Assembly: GCF_001613805.1 (NCBI RefSeq)
Contig: NZ_LPVY01000004.1
Coordinates: 1 to 64,000 of the forward strand
DNA from: Thalassospira lucentensis
GTDB taxonomy: Bacteria > Pseudomonadota > Alphaproteobacteria > Rhodospirillales > Thalassospiraceae
Reading direction: 5' to 3'
DNA length: 64,000 nt
The notes under the pieces are model-generated. The model searched no databases. It saw only the letters and a program-made list of their open reading frames with translations, and had not been told where the DNA came from. Shown piece by piece: positions 8,719 to 16,295 of the stretch. Each line of letters starts with the position of its first letter. Positions within the stretch are counted from its first letter, which is position 1. The translations under genes were made by a program, and so were the position numbers.

Positions 8719-10430
8719 GACCGGGCCTCCGCGCGTTCGACTTCTTCCGCCTCGATCACCGGCTGGGTTCCGCTTCGCCGCAAAACCGGCACCAGACGTT
8801 TTTCAATCAGGCGATATTGCCTGTCGGCAAGGGCGATCAACGATGGGCGGTGCGACACCATCACCAGCGTACAATGCTTGCGAAGTTCAATCAGCAGACC
8901 AGCCAGAATGTTATCGCCAGCAATATCAAGCGAACTGTTGGCTTCGTCGAACAGTACAATCCGCGGATAATCGATCAGTGCACGGGCAATTGCGATACGC
9001 TGTTTGACACCGCGCGGAAGGGTTTCGGATGCCTGTCCGCCCACCTCGGTGTCATAACCGCTTGGCATACGCATCACGATTTCATCAAGCCCCAGACGTT
9101 TGGAAATTTCAACTACGCGATCACTGCCAATTTCCTTGCGGAAAGATGTGATGTTTTCAAGGATCGTTCCCTTGAACATCACACCATGTTGCGGCAGATA
9201 GGCAATCTGCTTGCGGATCGATTCCGATGCGTATTTCTGAGGATCCCGGCCATCAAGCCGCACCGTACCGCTATCGGGGCGCAAGGCCCCCATAAGAAGC
9301 CACAGCAAAGTGGTTTTGCCGGTTCCATTCTCACCGGTGATCGCCACTGACTCGCCCGGCTGGATCGAAAGTGTCAGATTTTCAAAAATTTTCTCCCCAC
9401 CAGTATGCGAGAAACTGACACCGTCAAGCTCTATACGTCCGTCGAGTGGCGGCATTTCAGCAGCATCTTCGGCGTCTTCGGGGGGTAATCGGAAAAGTTC
9501 GCGACAACGATCACGTGCAACGCGAATATTCTGAAACTGGGTCCAAAGCCCCATGGCACGTTGCAGCGGCTGGATCGAACGCCCGGCCAGCATGGTGCAT
9601 GCCGCCAGACCGCCGACCGTCAGATCGGCATCAATAACAAGAAGACTGCCAACACCGGCAACCAGGATCATGGTGATCATCGAAAAGCTGGCACTGGAAT
9701 TGATCGCGGCGTGGGCACAGCGCGCCGCGGAAAGGTCATCCTCGGAACACTGGTTCTGCAACTGGTCATGACGACGGATCATCATGTTTTCCATCGCCAT
9801 TGCCTTGATGGTGTGAATACCGGTCAGGGTTTCGATGATGAAATTGTAACGCCGCTCGTCGGCCTGACTGCGTTCATCAAGAGCCTGGCGCAATCGCCGC
9901 CCCAGTACCATCGCCGTCAACATGAAGGCCATCAGAATAACCAGGGGAACAATGACAAGCTTGCCCCCGATAATCGCGATCAGACCAAGGAACAGAGCGA
10001 TGAATGGCAGATCAATGACGGCCCCGATAGCCTGCCCGGCATAGAAATCACGCAGGACATTCAGACTGTTCAACCGCTGCAGATGCAAACCCGGCGCTGT
10101 TTTCTCGTAGTCGGAAAGACTGGTCGCCAACAGATGGCCAACCGCAGATTGCGAACTTCTATGTTCGAACTTGGCTGCCGACAGCGATGAAATATAGGCA
10201 CGTCCCAGACGCAGGATGGCCTCAAGCGCCAGCGCACCAAACACCCCCAGCACCAGCAGGGTCAAAGTCGGAATGGCATTATGTGGCAGCACACGGTCAT
10301 AGACCTGCAACAGGGTCACGGGCAAAGCCAGCGACAAAAGGTTGATCACAAGTGCTGCGAGCAGAATGGTAAAACGGCCCGCGCCCAGATGCGACAACGT
10401 CCCTATATGCAGGCCAGGCTTGCGTTTCAT
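8715..10430 (-). CDS. Type I secretion ABC exporter subunit, second half of a probable heterodimer
   Basis: 571 residues from the ATG at 10430. An in-frame TTG at 10448 is possible, but it contains part of the GGAGA that probably serves the ATG. There is no C39-like domain. Membrane segments lie at about 18-290. The NBD has Walker A GENGTGKT (366-373), Q-loop Gln414, Walker B IVLFDE with Glu496, and His527. The signature reads LPRGV at 471-475 and not LSGGQ. Thus this subunit keeps Leu and the second Gly, while its partner keeps Ser. It is the first gene of a four-gene same-strand set (ABC, ABC, hlyD, substrate). The short family length and pairing suggest it cannot work alone. Confidence 0.9.
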   Translation of the reverse strand: MKRKPGLHIGTLSHLGAGRFTILLAALVINLLSLALPVTLLQVYDRVLPHNAIPTLTLLVLGVFGALALEAILRLGRAYISSLSAAKFEHRSSQSAVGHLLATSLSDYEKTAPGLHLQRLNSLNVLRDFYAGQAIGAVIDLPFIALFLGLIAIIGGKLVIVPLVILMAFMLTAMVLGRRLRQALDERSQADERRYNFIIETLTGIHTIKAMAMENMMIRRHDQLQNQCSEDDLSAARCAHAAINSSASFSMITMILVAGVGSLLVIDADLTVGGLAACTMLAGRSIQPLQRAMGLWTQFQNIRVARDRCRELFRLPPEDAEDAAEMPPLDGRIELDGVSFSHTGGEKIFENLTLSIQPGESVAITGENGTGKTTLLWLLMGALRPDSGTVRLDGRDPQKYASESIRKQIAYLPQHGVMFKGTILENITSFRKEIGSDRVVEISKRLGLDEIVMRMPSGYDTEVGGQASETLPRGVKQRIAIARALIDYPRIVLFDEANSSLDIAGDNILAGLLIELRKHCTLVMVSHRPSLIALADRQYRLIEKRLVPVLRRSGTQPVIEAEEVERAEARS

Positions 10431-10478
10431 AACGCCGTTATTCTCCAAGTCCGAGCGAAACCATACTAAAGTGGGTGT

Positions 10479-10484
10479 ATTATA
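10479..10484 (-). promoter_or_regulatory. Candidate -10 element of the type I secretion operon
   Basis: TATAAT on the minus strand, about 50 nt upstream of the ATG at 10430, lies in an AT-rich patch (10475-10500) that stands out from the GC-rich surroundings. The -35 at 17-bp spacing (GGGTTA) is poor, so the promoter may need an activator. Confidence 0.4.
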
Positions 10485-10605
10485 CCTTAATATAGGATCA
10501 ATAACCCAAGCCTAAGCCCGAGGCAAGAAAATCCTGAAGGTTCTACAACCCGATATATTGTTCGCGCCGTACCTGGCGTTAGATCAGATTACTGCGTGTA
10601 AAATA

Positions 10606-11010
10606 CTATTCATCGCCACGCAACCGGTCTGTTGCGCGCCTTTCGGCTTTTGTCGGACGACCGCTTCCGGCTTCACGTTCGGCAATCGGGGCGGTTCGGA
10701 TATCCGATGCAACTTCCTTTTTCGCCACACGCGGCGGGGAATGATCAACATAAAGCAACTGGGCTTCGGGGGCTGGTCCGCGACGCTCCCCCGGTGCCAC
10801 CACCTCGATCACCCGCAAATGCGGCCCCTGAAAGAATTGCAGCCTGTCCCCGGCCACAACCGTCACACTGGCCTTGGACACCGATTGCCCGTTCAGCACG
10901 ATATGGCCCGACTGGCATGCCTTGCTGGCAAGCGAGCGGGTCTTATAGAACCGCGCATACCATAGCCATTTGTCTATACGGACCTTGCCGCCTGTCTGAT
11001 CAATTGTCAT
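10606..11010 (-). CDS. hslR: S4-domain RNA-binding protein, HslR (Hsp15)-like
   Basis: 134 residues. The N-terminal S4 fold starts with VRIDKWLWYARFYKTRSLA (about 10-28) and continues with GHIVLNGQSVSKAS, the hallmark of the Hsp15 family, which binds 50S subunits carrying stalled nascent chains. The C-terminal ~50 residues are charged and low-complexity. The ATG at 11010 is the only reasonable start. It lies 75 nt downstream of a SUV3-like helicase gene on the same strand, with a hairpin between them, so co-transcription is possible but attenuated. Confidence 0.88.
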   Translation of the reverse strand: MTIDQTGGKVRIDKWLWYARFYKTRSLASKACQSGHIVLNGQSVSKASVTVVAGDRLQFFQGPHLRVIEVVAPGERRGPAPEAQLLYVDHSPPRVAKKEVASDIRTAPIAEREAGSGRPTKAERRATDRLRGDE

Positions 11011-11038
11011 GGATTGTTTTTACCATCCCCAAAGCAGA

Positions 11039-11064
11039 ACGGCGACCCCCCAAAGGGTCGCCGT
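11039..11064 (-). terminator. Hairpin between helicase and hslR genes
   Basis: Perfect 10-bp arms (ACGGCGACCC and GGGTCGCCGT) with a 6-nt loop, 22 nt past the helicase stop. The following minus-strand sequence is only moderately T-rich, so read-through into hslR is likely. It could act as a partial terminator or processing site. Confidence 0.5.
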
Positions 11065-11085
11065 GGTGCCGAAAACAGTTCGGGG

Positions 11086-13941
11086 TTACCCCTTTGCCGC
11101 CAGCATTTCCTTCAGCTTGGCGAAAGGTGAATCCTCGTTGATCTGGTTGTTTTTGGCCGGGGCGTTATTAGGACGTCCCTGCCTGCCGCCGGAACGGTCG
11201 TCACCCTTGTTCGGGCCGCCACGATTCGGGCGCTGCCCCCCTTTACCTTTGGGGGCACCTTTGCCGCGCGCGTCCTGACGTGGTCCACCACGCTGGCCTT
11301 TGCCGCTGGGACCACCGCGCTTGCGGCGATCAACACGGACAAAATATTTCACCTCGACGAATTCCGGCTCAGCCTCGGCCTCTCCGGCTTCCGGTGCAGC
11401 TTCGGTTGTCGTTTTACTGACTTCTTCTGCAGTCTCGGCAGGAGCTTCTTCCGCGACTTCCGCCGGAGCTTCGGTATCAGTCGGGCCATCGGCAGCTAAT
11501 GCAACAGGTTCAGCAGCCTTTTTCGCAGCTTCCTTGGCATCAAGTTCAGCCTTGCTGACCTTGACCACCTCGGCACGCCAGCCAAGGGCGGTGAACACAC
11601 CTTCTGCCTGCTCGACCGTGCAGCCAAGAAGCGACAGCAGATCCGGATCCGGTTTGACCTTGCCATCATTTTCGCGTGCCTTCTGGCGCAGCAACGCAGC
11701 AAAACGTTCCAGCATGTCTACACGTGCGGCAAGCGGGCCAACAGGCATGTAACCTGCCGCCAGATAGAAGCCCTTGGAATTGCTGCGATCATTTGGAACC
11801 GACGTCCGGCCTGCCGGCGGCAGTTCCGGAAGCGCATCCAGTTCGCGCGAAATCGCCCAAAGAATACCACGCAGTTCCACAGGATCAGGTTTCAGCGCAT
11901 CCAGCACATGAACCGTTTCAACGCCCAGACGCACGCCAAGCTTGGCCAGCGCCTTGCGATCCTCGTCTGAAAGATCCTTGATCAGGCTTTCAAGATCGGC
12001 ACGCGGCACACAGCCCAAGCCTTCGTTCAACTGGAACAGAAGGCCACGAATCGGGCCTGGCAACTGACAATCGCGCAGGCGGGTCAGCATTTTCAGACGC
12101 GCTTCGATATGGGCGTTGACGAAATTCTGAAGACGGGTACGCACGCGTTCGCGGGTCGGACCATCAAAGAACTCGCTGTCAATGACCTGGACATCAGGGC
12201 TGAGGACGGTGTCGCCCTTTTTCAGTCCACCGACAACCGCCCCGTTCCACAGGACTTCCAGTTGGCCATTCACCGCGAATTTATCGTCTTCATCGGTTTC
12301 CAGTTGTTTGACACGCTGGGCAATTTCGCCAGTCAGTGCACGACGTGCAGCACTGGCGATAGCCTTGCCTTCAAACGCAGCATCGGTTTCATCGGCGATG
12401 AAACGGAATCCTTCCAGTCGGCCGACGTATTCACCTTCGACCTGGACTTCACCATTCGCAGTGATGGTAGACATGAGTTCAGACTTGTCCTTGAGACTTT
12501 TCAATAAAACCGAAGTTCGTCTGTCAACGAACCTTTGGGTCAGGCGTTCATGTAGCACATCAGAGAGCTTATCCTCAATGGCCCGCGTACGTTCCTGCCA
12601 ATGATTGGCATCTTCGAGCCAGTGATGCTTGTGCGATACATAAGTCCAGACGCGAATACCCGCCAACCGTGATGACAACTGATCAATATCACCATCATAA
12701 CGGTCCAGGCGCAAGACTTGTTCGCCTAACCAGTCGACCGGCAGTTTGCTATTTGGTTTTGCCAGATAGCGATAGATGGATGTTAGCAGCCTTGGATGGG
12801 CATCGGTATGGATATTTCTGAAGTCCGGAATCTGGCAGACTTCCCACAATAGTTGCACCCGATCCGGGGCCGATGCGATGCGCGCAACGTCTTCGTTGTG
12901 CGCCAGATGCGCCAGCATGACTTCATCGACCGGTTCGCGCGCCAGAACAAGCGTCGGATTGTCCGACCGCTTGCGCAGCGATTTCTGCAGGGCATCGACG
13001 GTTCTGAAATCTAGTCGCGCATTGCGCCAGAAGACTTTGGCAAGCGGTTCGAACTCGTGGGCTTCGATCTGTTCGATAATATCGGGATCAATCCCCGAAA
13101 GATTACCCGTAACGCCAAAGGTCCCGTCATTCATATGACGTCCGGCACGCCCGGCAATCTGGGCGGTTTCAGCCGCCGAAAGCCCGCGATTGAATTGGCC
13201 GTCAAACTTGTGAAGGGCAGCAAAGGCCACATGGTTCAGTTCAAGGTTAAGGCCCATGCCGATGGCATCGGTCGCAATCAGATGTTCGACCTCGCCATTC
13301 TGGAACATCTCGACCTGGGCATTACGCGTGCGCGGGCTAAGCGCGCCAAGCACAACAGCCGCCCCGCCCTTTTGGCGGCGGACCAGTTCGGCAACGGCGT
13401 AAACTTCCTGTGCGGAGAATGTCACGACGGCGGACTGGGATGGCAGGCGCTGGATCTTTTTCGATCCGTTATAGGTCAGAGTCGAAAATCGTGCGCGCGT
13501 ATCAAATTCGACATTGTCGATCAGCTGGCGGATCACCGGGCGGATCGTTTCCGCCCCCATGAACATGGTTTCGCTCATACCGCGCGCATGCAACAGCCGA
13601 TCGGTAAAGACATGCCCGCGTTCGGGATCGGCACACATCTGGATTTCATCGATGGCCAGAAAATCAACCTGCTTGTTGATCGGCATGGCTTCCACGGTGC
13701 ACAGGAAATAGCGTGCTGATTTCGGAAGAATGCGTTCTTCACCGGTGATCAGCGCCACCGCCCCCTTGCCAACACGGGCGACCGCGCGATCATAGTTTTC
13801 CCGTGCCAGAAGCCTAAGCGGAAAACCGATCATACCCGAGGTATGCGCCAACATCCGTTCCATGGCCAGATGGGTCTTGCCGGTGTTGGTGGGGCCCAGT
13901 ATGGCAAGGATACGGGGACCGGTTCGGGTTGAAATCTGCAT
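11086..13941 (-). CDS. SUV3-like DEAD/DExH RNA helicase with basic glycine-rich tail
   Basis: 951 residues from the ATG at 13941 (a TTG directly before it is less likely). The helicase core opens with Walker A GPTNTGKTH (about 17-25) and has DEIQ as motif II. Further motifs are ATDAIGMGLNL and QIAGRAGRH (motifs V and VI), typical of mitochondrial SUV3 and its alphaproteobacterial homologues. An Ala/Glu-rich linker (about 800-880) leads to a Lys/Arg/Gly tail with RGG-like repeats (about 890-935), probably for RNA contact. In the mitochondrion SUV3 works with PNPase. A role in RNA turnover or remodelling here is inferred, and the neighbouring S4 protein fits that. Confidence 0.9.
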   Translation of the reverse strand: MQISTRTGPRILAILGPTNTGKTHLAMERMLAHTSGMIGFPLRLLARENYDRAVARVGKGAVALITGEERILPKSARYFLCTVEAMPINKQVDFLAIDEIQMCADPERGHVFTDRLLHARGMSETMFMGAETIRPVIRQLIDNVEFDTRARFSTLTYNGSKKIQRLPSQSAVVTFSAQEVYAVAELVRRQKGGAAVVLGALSPRTRNAQVEMFQNGEVEHLIATDAIGMGLNLELNHVAFAALHKFDGQFNRGLSAAETAQIAGRAGRHMNDGTFGVTGNLSGIDPDIIEQIEAHEFEPLAKVFWRNARLDFRTVDALQKSLRKRSDNPTLVLAREPVDEVMLAHLAHNEDVARIASAPDRVQLLWEVCQIPDFRNIHTDAHPRLLTSIYRYLAKPNSKLPVDWLGEQVLRLDRYDGDIDQLSSRLAGIRVWTYVSHKHHWLEDANHWQERTRAIEDKLSDVLHERLTQRFVDRRTSVLLKSLKDKSELMSTITANGEVQVEGEYVGRLEGFRFIADETDAAFEGKAIASAARRALTGEIAQRVKQLETDEDDKFAVNGQLEVLWNGAVVGGLKKGDTVLSPDVQVIDSEFFDGPTRERVRTRLQNFVNAHIEARLKMLTRLRDCQLPGPIRGLLFQLNEGLGCVPRADLESLIKDLSDEDRKALAKLGVRLGVETVHVLDALKPDPVELRGILWAISRELDALPELPPAGRTSVPNDRSNSKGFYLAAGYMPVGPLAARVDMLERFAALLRQKARENDGKVKPDPDLLSLLGCTVEQAEGVFTALGWRAEVVKVSKAELDAKEAAKKAAEPVALAADGPTDTEAPAEVAEEAPAETAEEVSKTTTEAAPEAGEAEAEPEFVEVKYFVRVDRRKRGGPSGKGQRGGPRQDARGKGAPKGKGGQRPNRGGPNKGDDRSGGRQGRPNNAPAKNNQINEDSPFAKLKEMLAAKG

Positions 13942-14071
13942 CAAACTTTTCCAGCAGGCATCGCGGATGATCTCGCGCGCCTAGTTCAATGCGCTTTTCA
14001 ACACGCCGCATCGCACAATGTCAAGCATTCTGCCGTATCGGTCAGAGTATCCCAATGCATTCCGTTACGGA

Positions 14072-14563
14072 TCAAGACGTTCCATCTGAGGGTTCGTGAT
14101 CCTGTATGTCATCAAGTTCAAGCAAACGTGCCCCGGGACCATCCGTTGCCAGTTCATCCGACGGGTTGCGAAGCGGACAGTCGTTGATCGAAAGGCAGCC
14201 ACACCCGATGCATTTACCCAGTTGATCGCGCAGCAGGGTCAATTGTTCGATCCGGCTATCCAGATCATCACGCCACCGCGACGAAAGCTTTTCCCAGTCC
14301 TGTGTTGTCGGCGCCCGGTTATTTGGCAGTCCTGATAACGCATTGCCTATTTCCGCCAAAGGAATGCCGGTGCGTTGCGCCACCTTTATGATCGCGACCC
14401 GGCGCAGGACACCGCGCGGAAAACGTCGTTGATTGCCATCCGTCCGGATCGAGGAAATCAGTCCCTTGCGCTCGTAAAAATGGATCGCCGATACCGCAAG
14501 TCCGCTTCTTTTTGCGACCTCCCCGACACTCAGATAGCGATGCAATACCCCGCTCTTTTCCAT
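14072..14563 (-). CDS. soxR: Redox-sensing transcriptional activator SoxR
   Basis: 163 residues, MerR family. The N-terminal winged helix-turn-helix ([20 protein letters not shown], about 11-30) and dimerisation helix are followed by the [2Fe-2S] cluster motif [12 protein letters not shown] (four cysteines, CX2CXCX5C), which is diagnostic for SoxR. Oxidation of the cluster by redox-cycling drugs switches the protein to an activator that untwists a 19-bp-spacer promoter. Exactly such a promoter lies in the divergent region at 14619-14649. As in many non-enteric bacteria there is no soxS next to it, so it probably controls the adjacent flavin reductase operon directly. Confidence 0.96.
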   Translation of the reverse strand: MEKSGVLHRYLSVGEVAKRSGLAVSAIHFYERKGLISSIRTDGNQRRFPRGVLRRVAIIKVAQRTGIPLAEIGNALSGLPNNRAPTTQDWEKLSSRWRDDLDSRIEQLTLLRDQLGKCIGCGCLSINDCPLRNPSDELATDGPGARLLELDDIQDHEPSDGTS

Positions 14564-14618
14564 TTCCCTGCCCTTTTGTCATTCTTTTGTGATGCATTTC
14601 TGCATTCGAAATCTGCTA

Positions 14619-14649
14619 TTGACCTAAACCAATGTTAAGGTTCTATAGA
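14619..14649 (+). promoter_or_regulatory. SoxR-dependent promoter with 19-bp spacer
   Basis: -35 TTGACC at 14619-14624 and -10 TATAGA at 14644-14649 are separated by 19 bp, the over-long spacing typical of MerR-family promoters. The spacer carries the dyad ACCTAAAC / GTTAAGGT (one mismatch), matching the known SoxR box layout. It faces the flavin reductase gene at 14687 and lies 56 nt from the soxR start. Confidence 0.88.
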
Positions 14650-14686
14650 ATGACTCCTTGTTGCAAAATAATCAAGGAGCCACGCC

Positions 14687-15277
14687 ATGAAAGAGTCTTT
14701 CAATCTTGCTGTCATCTATGGCAGTGCCCGTGAAAACCGGTTCTGCGATACGGTTGCCGGATGGGCCGTCGAAATCCTGAAAAGTGATCCGGACTTGTCC
14801 ATCGATGTGATTGATCCCGCCAAACTCGATCTGCCTTCGCGCCATGTTGGCAATACACATCCCGGCGTTGCCGAATTGCAAGCCAGTCTGGCCGAAGCCG
14901 ACGCCTTTCTGGTTGTAACCCCGGAATACAATCACAGCTTTACCGGCGAACTGAAACTGCTGATCGATTCAGCCAAAGCCGAATGGCGGCGAAAGCCTGT
15001 GGCTTTTGTGTCCTATGGCGGAATGTCGGGTGGTTTGCGTGCCGTTGAACATCTGCGGCATGTTTTTGCCGAACTGCACGTCGTGACGATGCGCGACGTC
15101 GTCAGTTTCGCCAATGTATGGAACCTGTTTGATCCGGACGGCTATCCAATCGACAAGGCAGGAAGCGAAACAGCCCTGAGAAACATGGTCACCGATCTGA
15201 AATGGTGGGCCCGCACATTGCGCGATGGGCGCTATCCGCAAGTCAAAGCCGAACTGCTCGAAGTCGCAGCATCATGA
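14687..15277 (+). CDS. NADPH-dependent FMN reductase family protein
   Basis: 196 residues with a flavodoxin-like fold. VIYGSARENRF (about 9-19) is the phosphate-binding loop of the FMN-reductase family, TPEYNHSFTGELKLLID (about 78-94) is the isoalloxazine-contact motif, and SYGGMSGG is the second flavin loop. AAGGAG precedes the ATG at good spacing. It is the first gene behind the SoxR promoter, so induction by redox-cycling compounds is expected. It may reduce quinones, azo compounds or flavins using NADPH. The actual substrate cannot be told from sequence. Confidence 0.92.
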   Translation: MKESFNLAVIYGSARENRFCDTVAGWAVEILKSDPDLSIDVIDPAKLDLPSRHVGNTHPGVAELQASLAEADAFLVVTPEYNHSFTGELKLLIDSAKAEWRRKPVAFVSYGGMSGGLRAVEHLRHVFAELHVVTMRDVVSFANVWNLFDPDGYPIDKAGSETALRNMVTDLKWWARTLRDGRYPQVKAELLEVAAS

Positions 15278-15600
15278 ACAGCGAAACCGAAACCGGCGAT
15301 GAGATTGTCACAGTAAGTCTCGTGACACCAAAACCCGACAGAATTGACGAATTTATCGAAATTCAGACCGGCTTTCAGAAAAGTGTCGCGGGCCGGGTCA
15401 ATGGATTGCTCGGCGGACGGCTGTTGCATTCAGAGGATGGCCGGTCGCTGATCATCATGTCGCGTTTCAAAACGCGCGAAGATCTTGCAAACTGGAGCAC
15501 TTCGGAACTGTTTGCCGGTCACTTGGCCCGTGTCGGGCCGATGCTGGAACAGGCTGTGCCGGGCCGTTACACAGCACTCTGGCGTTCGGGCGATGTATAG
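15274..15600 (+). CDS. ABM-domain (antibiotic biosynthesis monooxygenase-like) small protein
   Basis: 108 residues from the ATG at 15274, which overlaps the upstream stop as ATGA; a longer frame reaching back into the reductase gene is not credible. A ferredoxin-like ABM fold is suggested by the opening EIVTVSLVTPKPDRIDEFIEI, the GGRLLHSEDGRSLIIMSRF strand pair and the closing GRYTALWR. Family members are cofactor-free monooxygenases or quinone/heme handlers. Translational coupling to the flavin reductase and shared SoxR control suggest a two-protein detoxification step for quinone-like compounds; that is inference. Confidence 0.82.
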   Translation: MNSETETGDEIVTVSLVTPKPDRIDEFIEIQTGFQKSVAGRVNGLLGGRLLHSEDGRSLIIMSRFKTREDLANWSTSELFAGHLARVGPMLEQAVPGRYTALWRSGDV

Positions 15601-15634
15601 CGGCCCCAACCACATCACATTGCCCAGAACATAA

Positions 15635-15660
15635 ACGGAGCGGTCAGCCGACCGCTCCGT
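15635..15660 (+). terminator. Terminator of the SoxR-controlled operon
   Basis: Perfect 11-bp arms (ACGGAGCGGTC / GACCGCTCCGT), 4-nt loop, followed by CATTTCATTT. It lies between convergent genes, so it may also serve hpf on the other strand. Confidence 0.8.
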
Positions 15661-15692
15661 CATTTCATTTACTCGCTGTTGTTAACAGGGAC

Positions 15693-16019
15693 CTAGTGGG
15701 CGCGCATCCGGTCGACATACTCCTTGAGCTGTCGGCGCGCGGCCTGATAGCTGTTTTTGAGCGCGATATAGACATCCTCATGGGCATGATCGGCACTATC
15801 GCGCTTAACCATAATCTCCTTACCCGGCACATTAATTCCGAAATGAACCGCATAGCGGTTTCCCTGTGCGTGGGATGCATGGGGTCTTTCCACGATGACA
15901 TGACAACTTGTCATGCGGTCGAAGGTTTCTTCCAGTTTTTGCACCTTGAAGCGGATACGCTCGTCCAATGCATCTGATTGATCAACATCACGGTAGGTGA
16001 TTTGAACGGGAACCTTCAT
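15693..16019 (-). CDS. hpf: Ribosome hibernation promoting factor (HPF/RaiA family)
   Basis: 108 residues from the ATG at 16019, chosen because AGGAGG sits 8 nt upstream. Single HPF/RaiA domain: it opens MKVPVQITYRDVDQSDALDE, and a basic C-terminal helix reads LKNSYQAARRQLKEYVDR. Such proteins bind in the decoding channel of the 30S subunit and shut down translation in stationary phase. The C-terminal dimerisation domain of long HPF is absent, so this is a short form. A separate long HPF may exist elsewhere in the genome. It is convergent with the SoxR operon. Confidence 0.92.
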   Translation of the reverse strand: MKVPVQITYRDVDQSDALDERIRFKVQKLEETFDRMTSCHVIVERPHASHAQGNRYAVHFGINVPGKEIMVKRDSADHAHEDVYIALKNSYQAARRQLKEYVDRMRAH

Positions 16020-16295
16020 ATTGCGGCCTCCTGTTATAGAGCCTGAGACATTCACAAGGCATTGCACCTTGCAATTATCCGAAACGTTTGCCGTTTCGGG
16101 GCAGGACAGGACCTAAGACAACTTCCGCAAGCCTCACGCCCTGTAATGAAACCGTCTTTTTATATACTTAGGATACAGGGCTTGCGCTGCAAGATGCGTT
16201 GACGCATATCAAGCACTGCCTGACGGTTGCCAAATCGGGACCTGATCGCGCAAATTGCACATAGTGGATTGAAATTACAGGAGAACACAGAGGTC

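Noticed and set aside
5084..10430. LapA/LapG-type retained adhesin system
   Set aside because: The N terminus of the giant protein lacks a recognisable retention module and a TAAG/PAAG cleavage site in the part I translated, and no lapD/lapG-like genes are in the window.
16227..16295. Longer htpG N terminus from a TTG
   Set aside because: The extra 23 residues have no counterpart in HtpG, and the ATG at 16296 has purine-rich sequence upstream.
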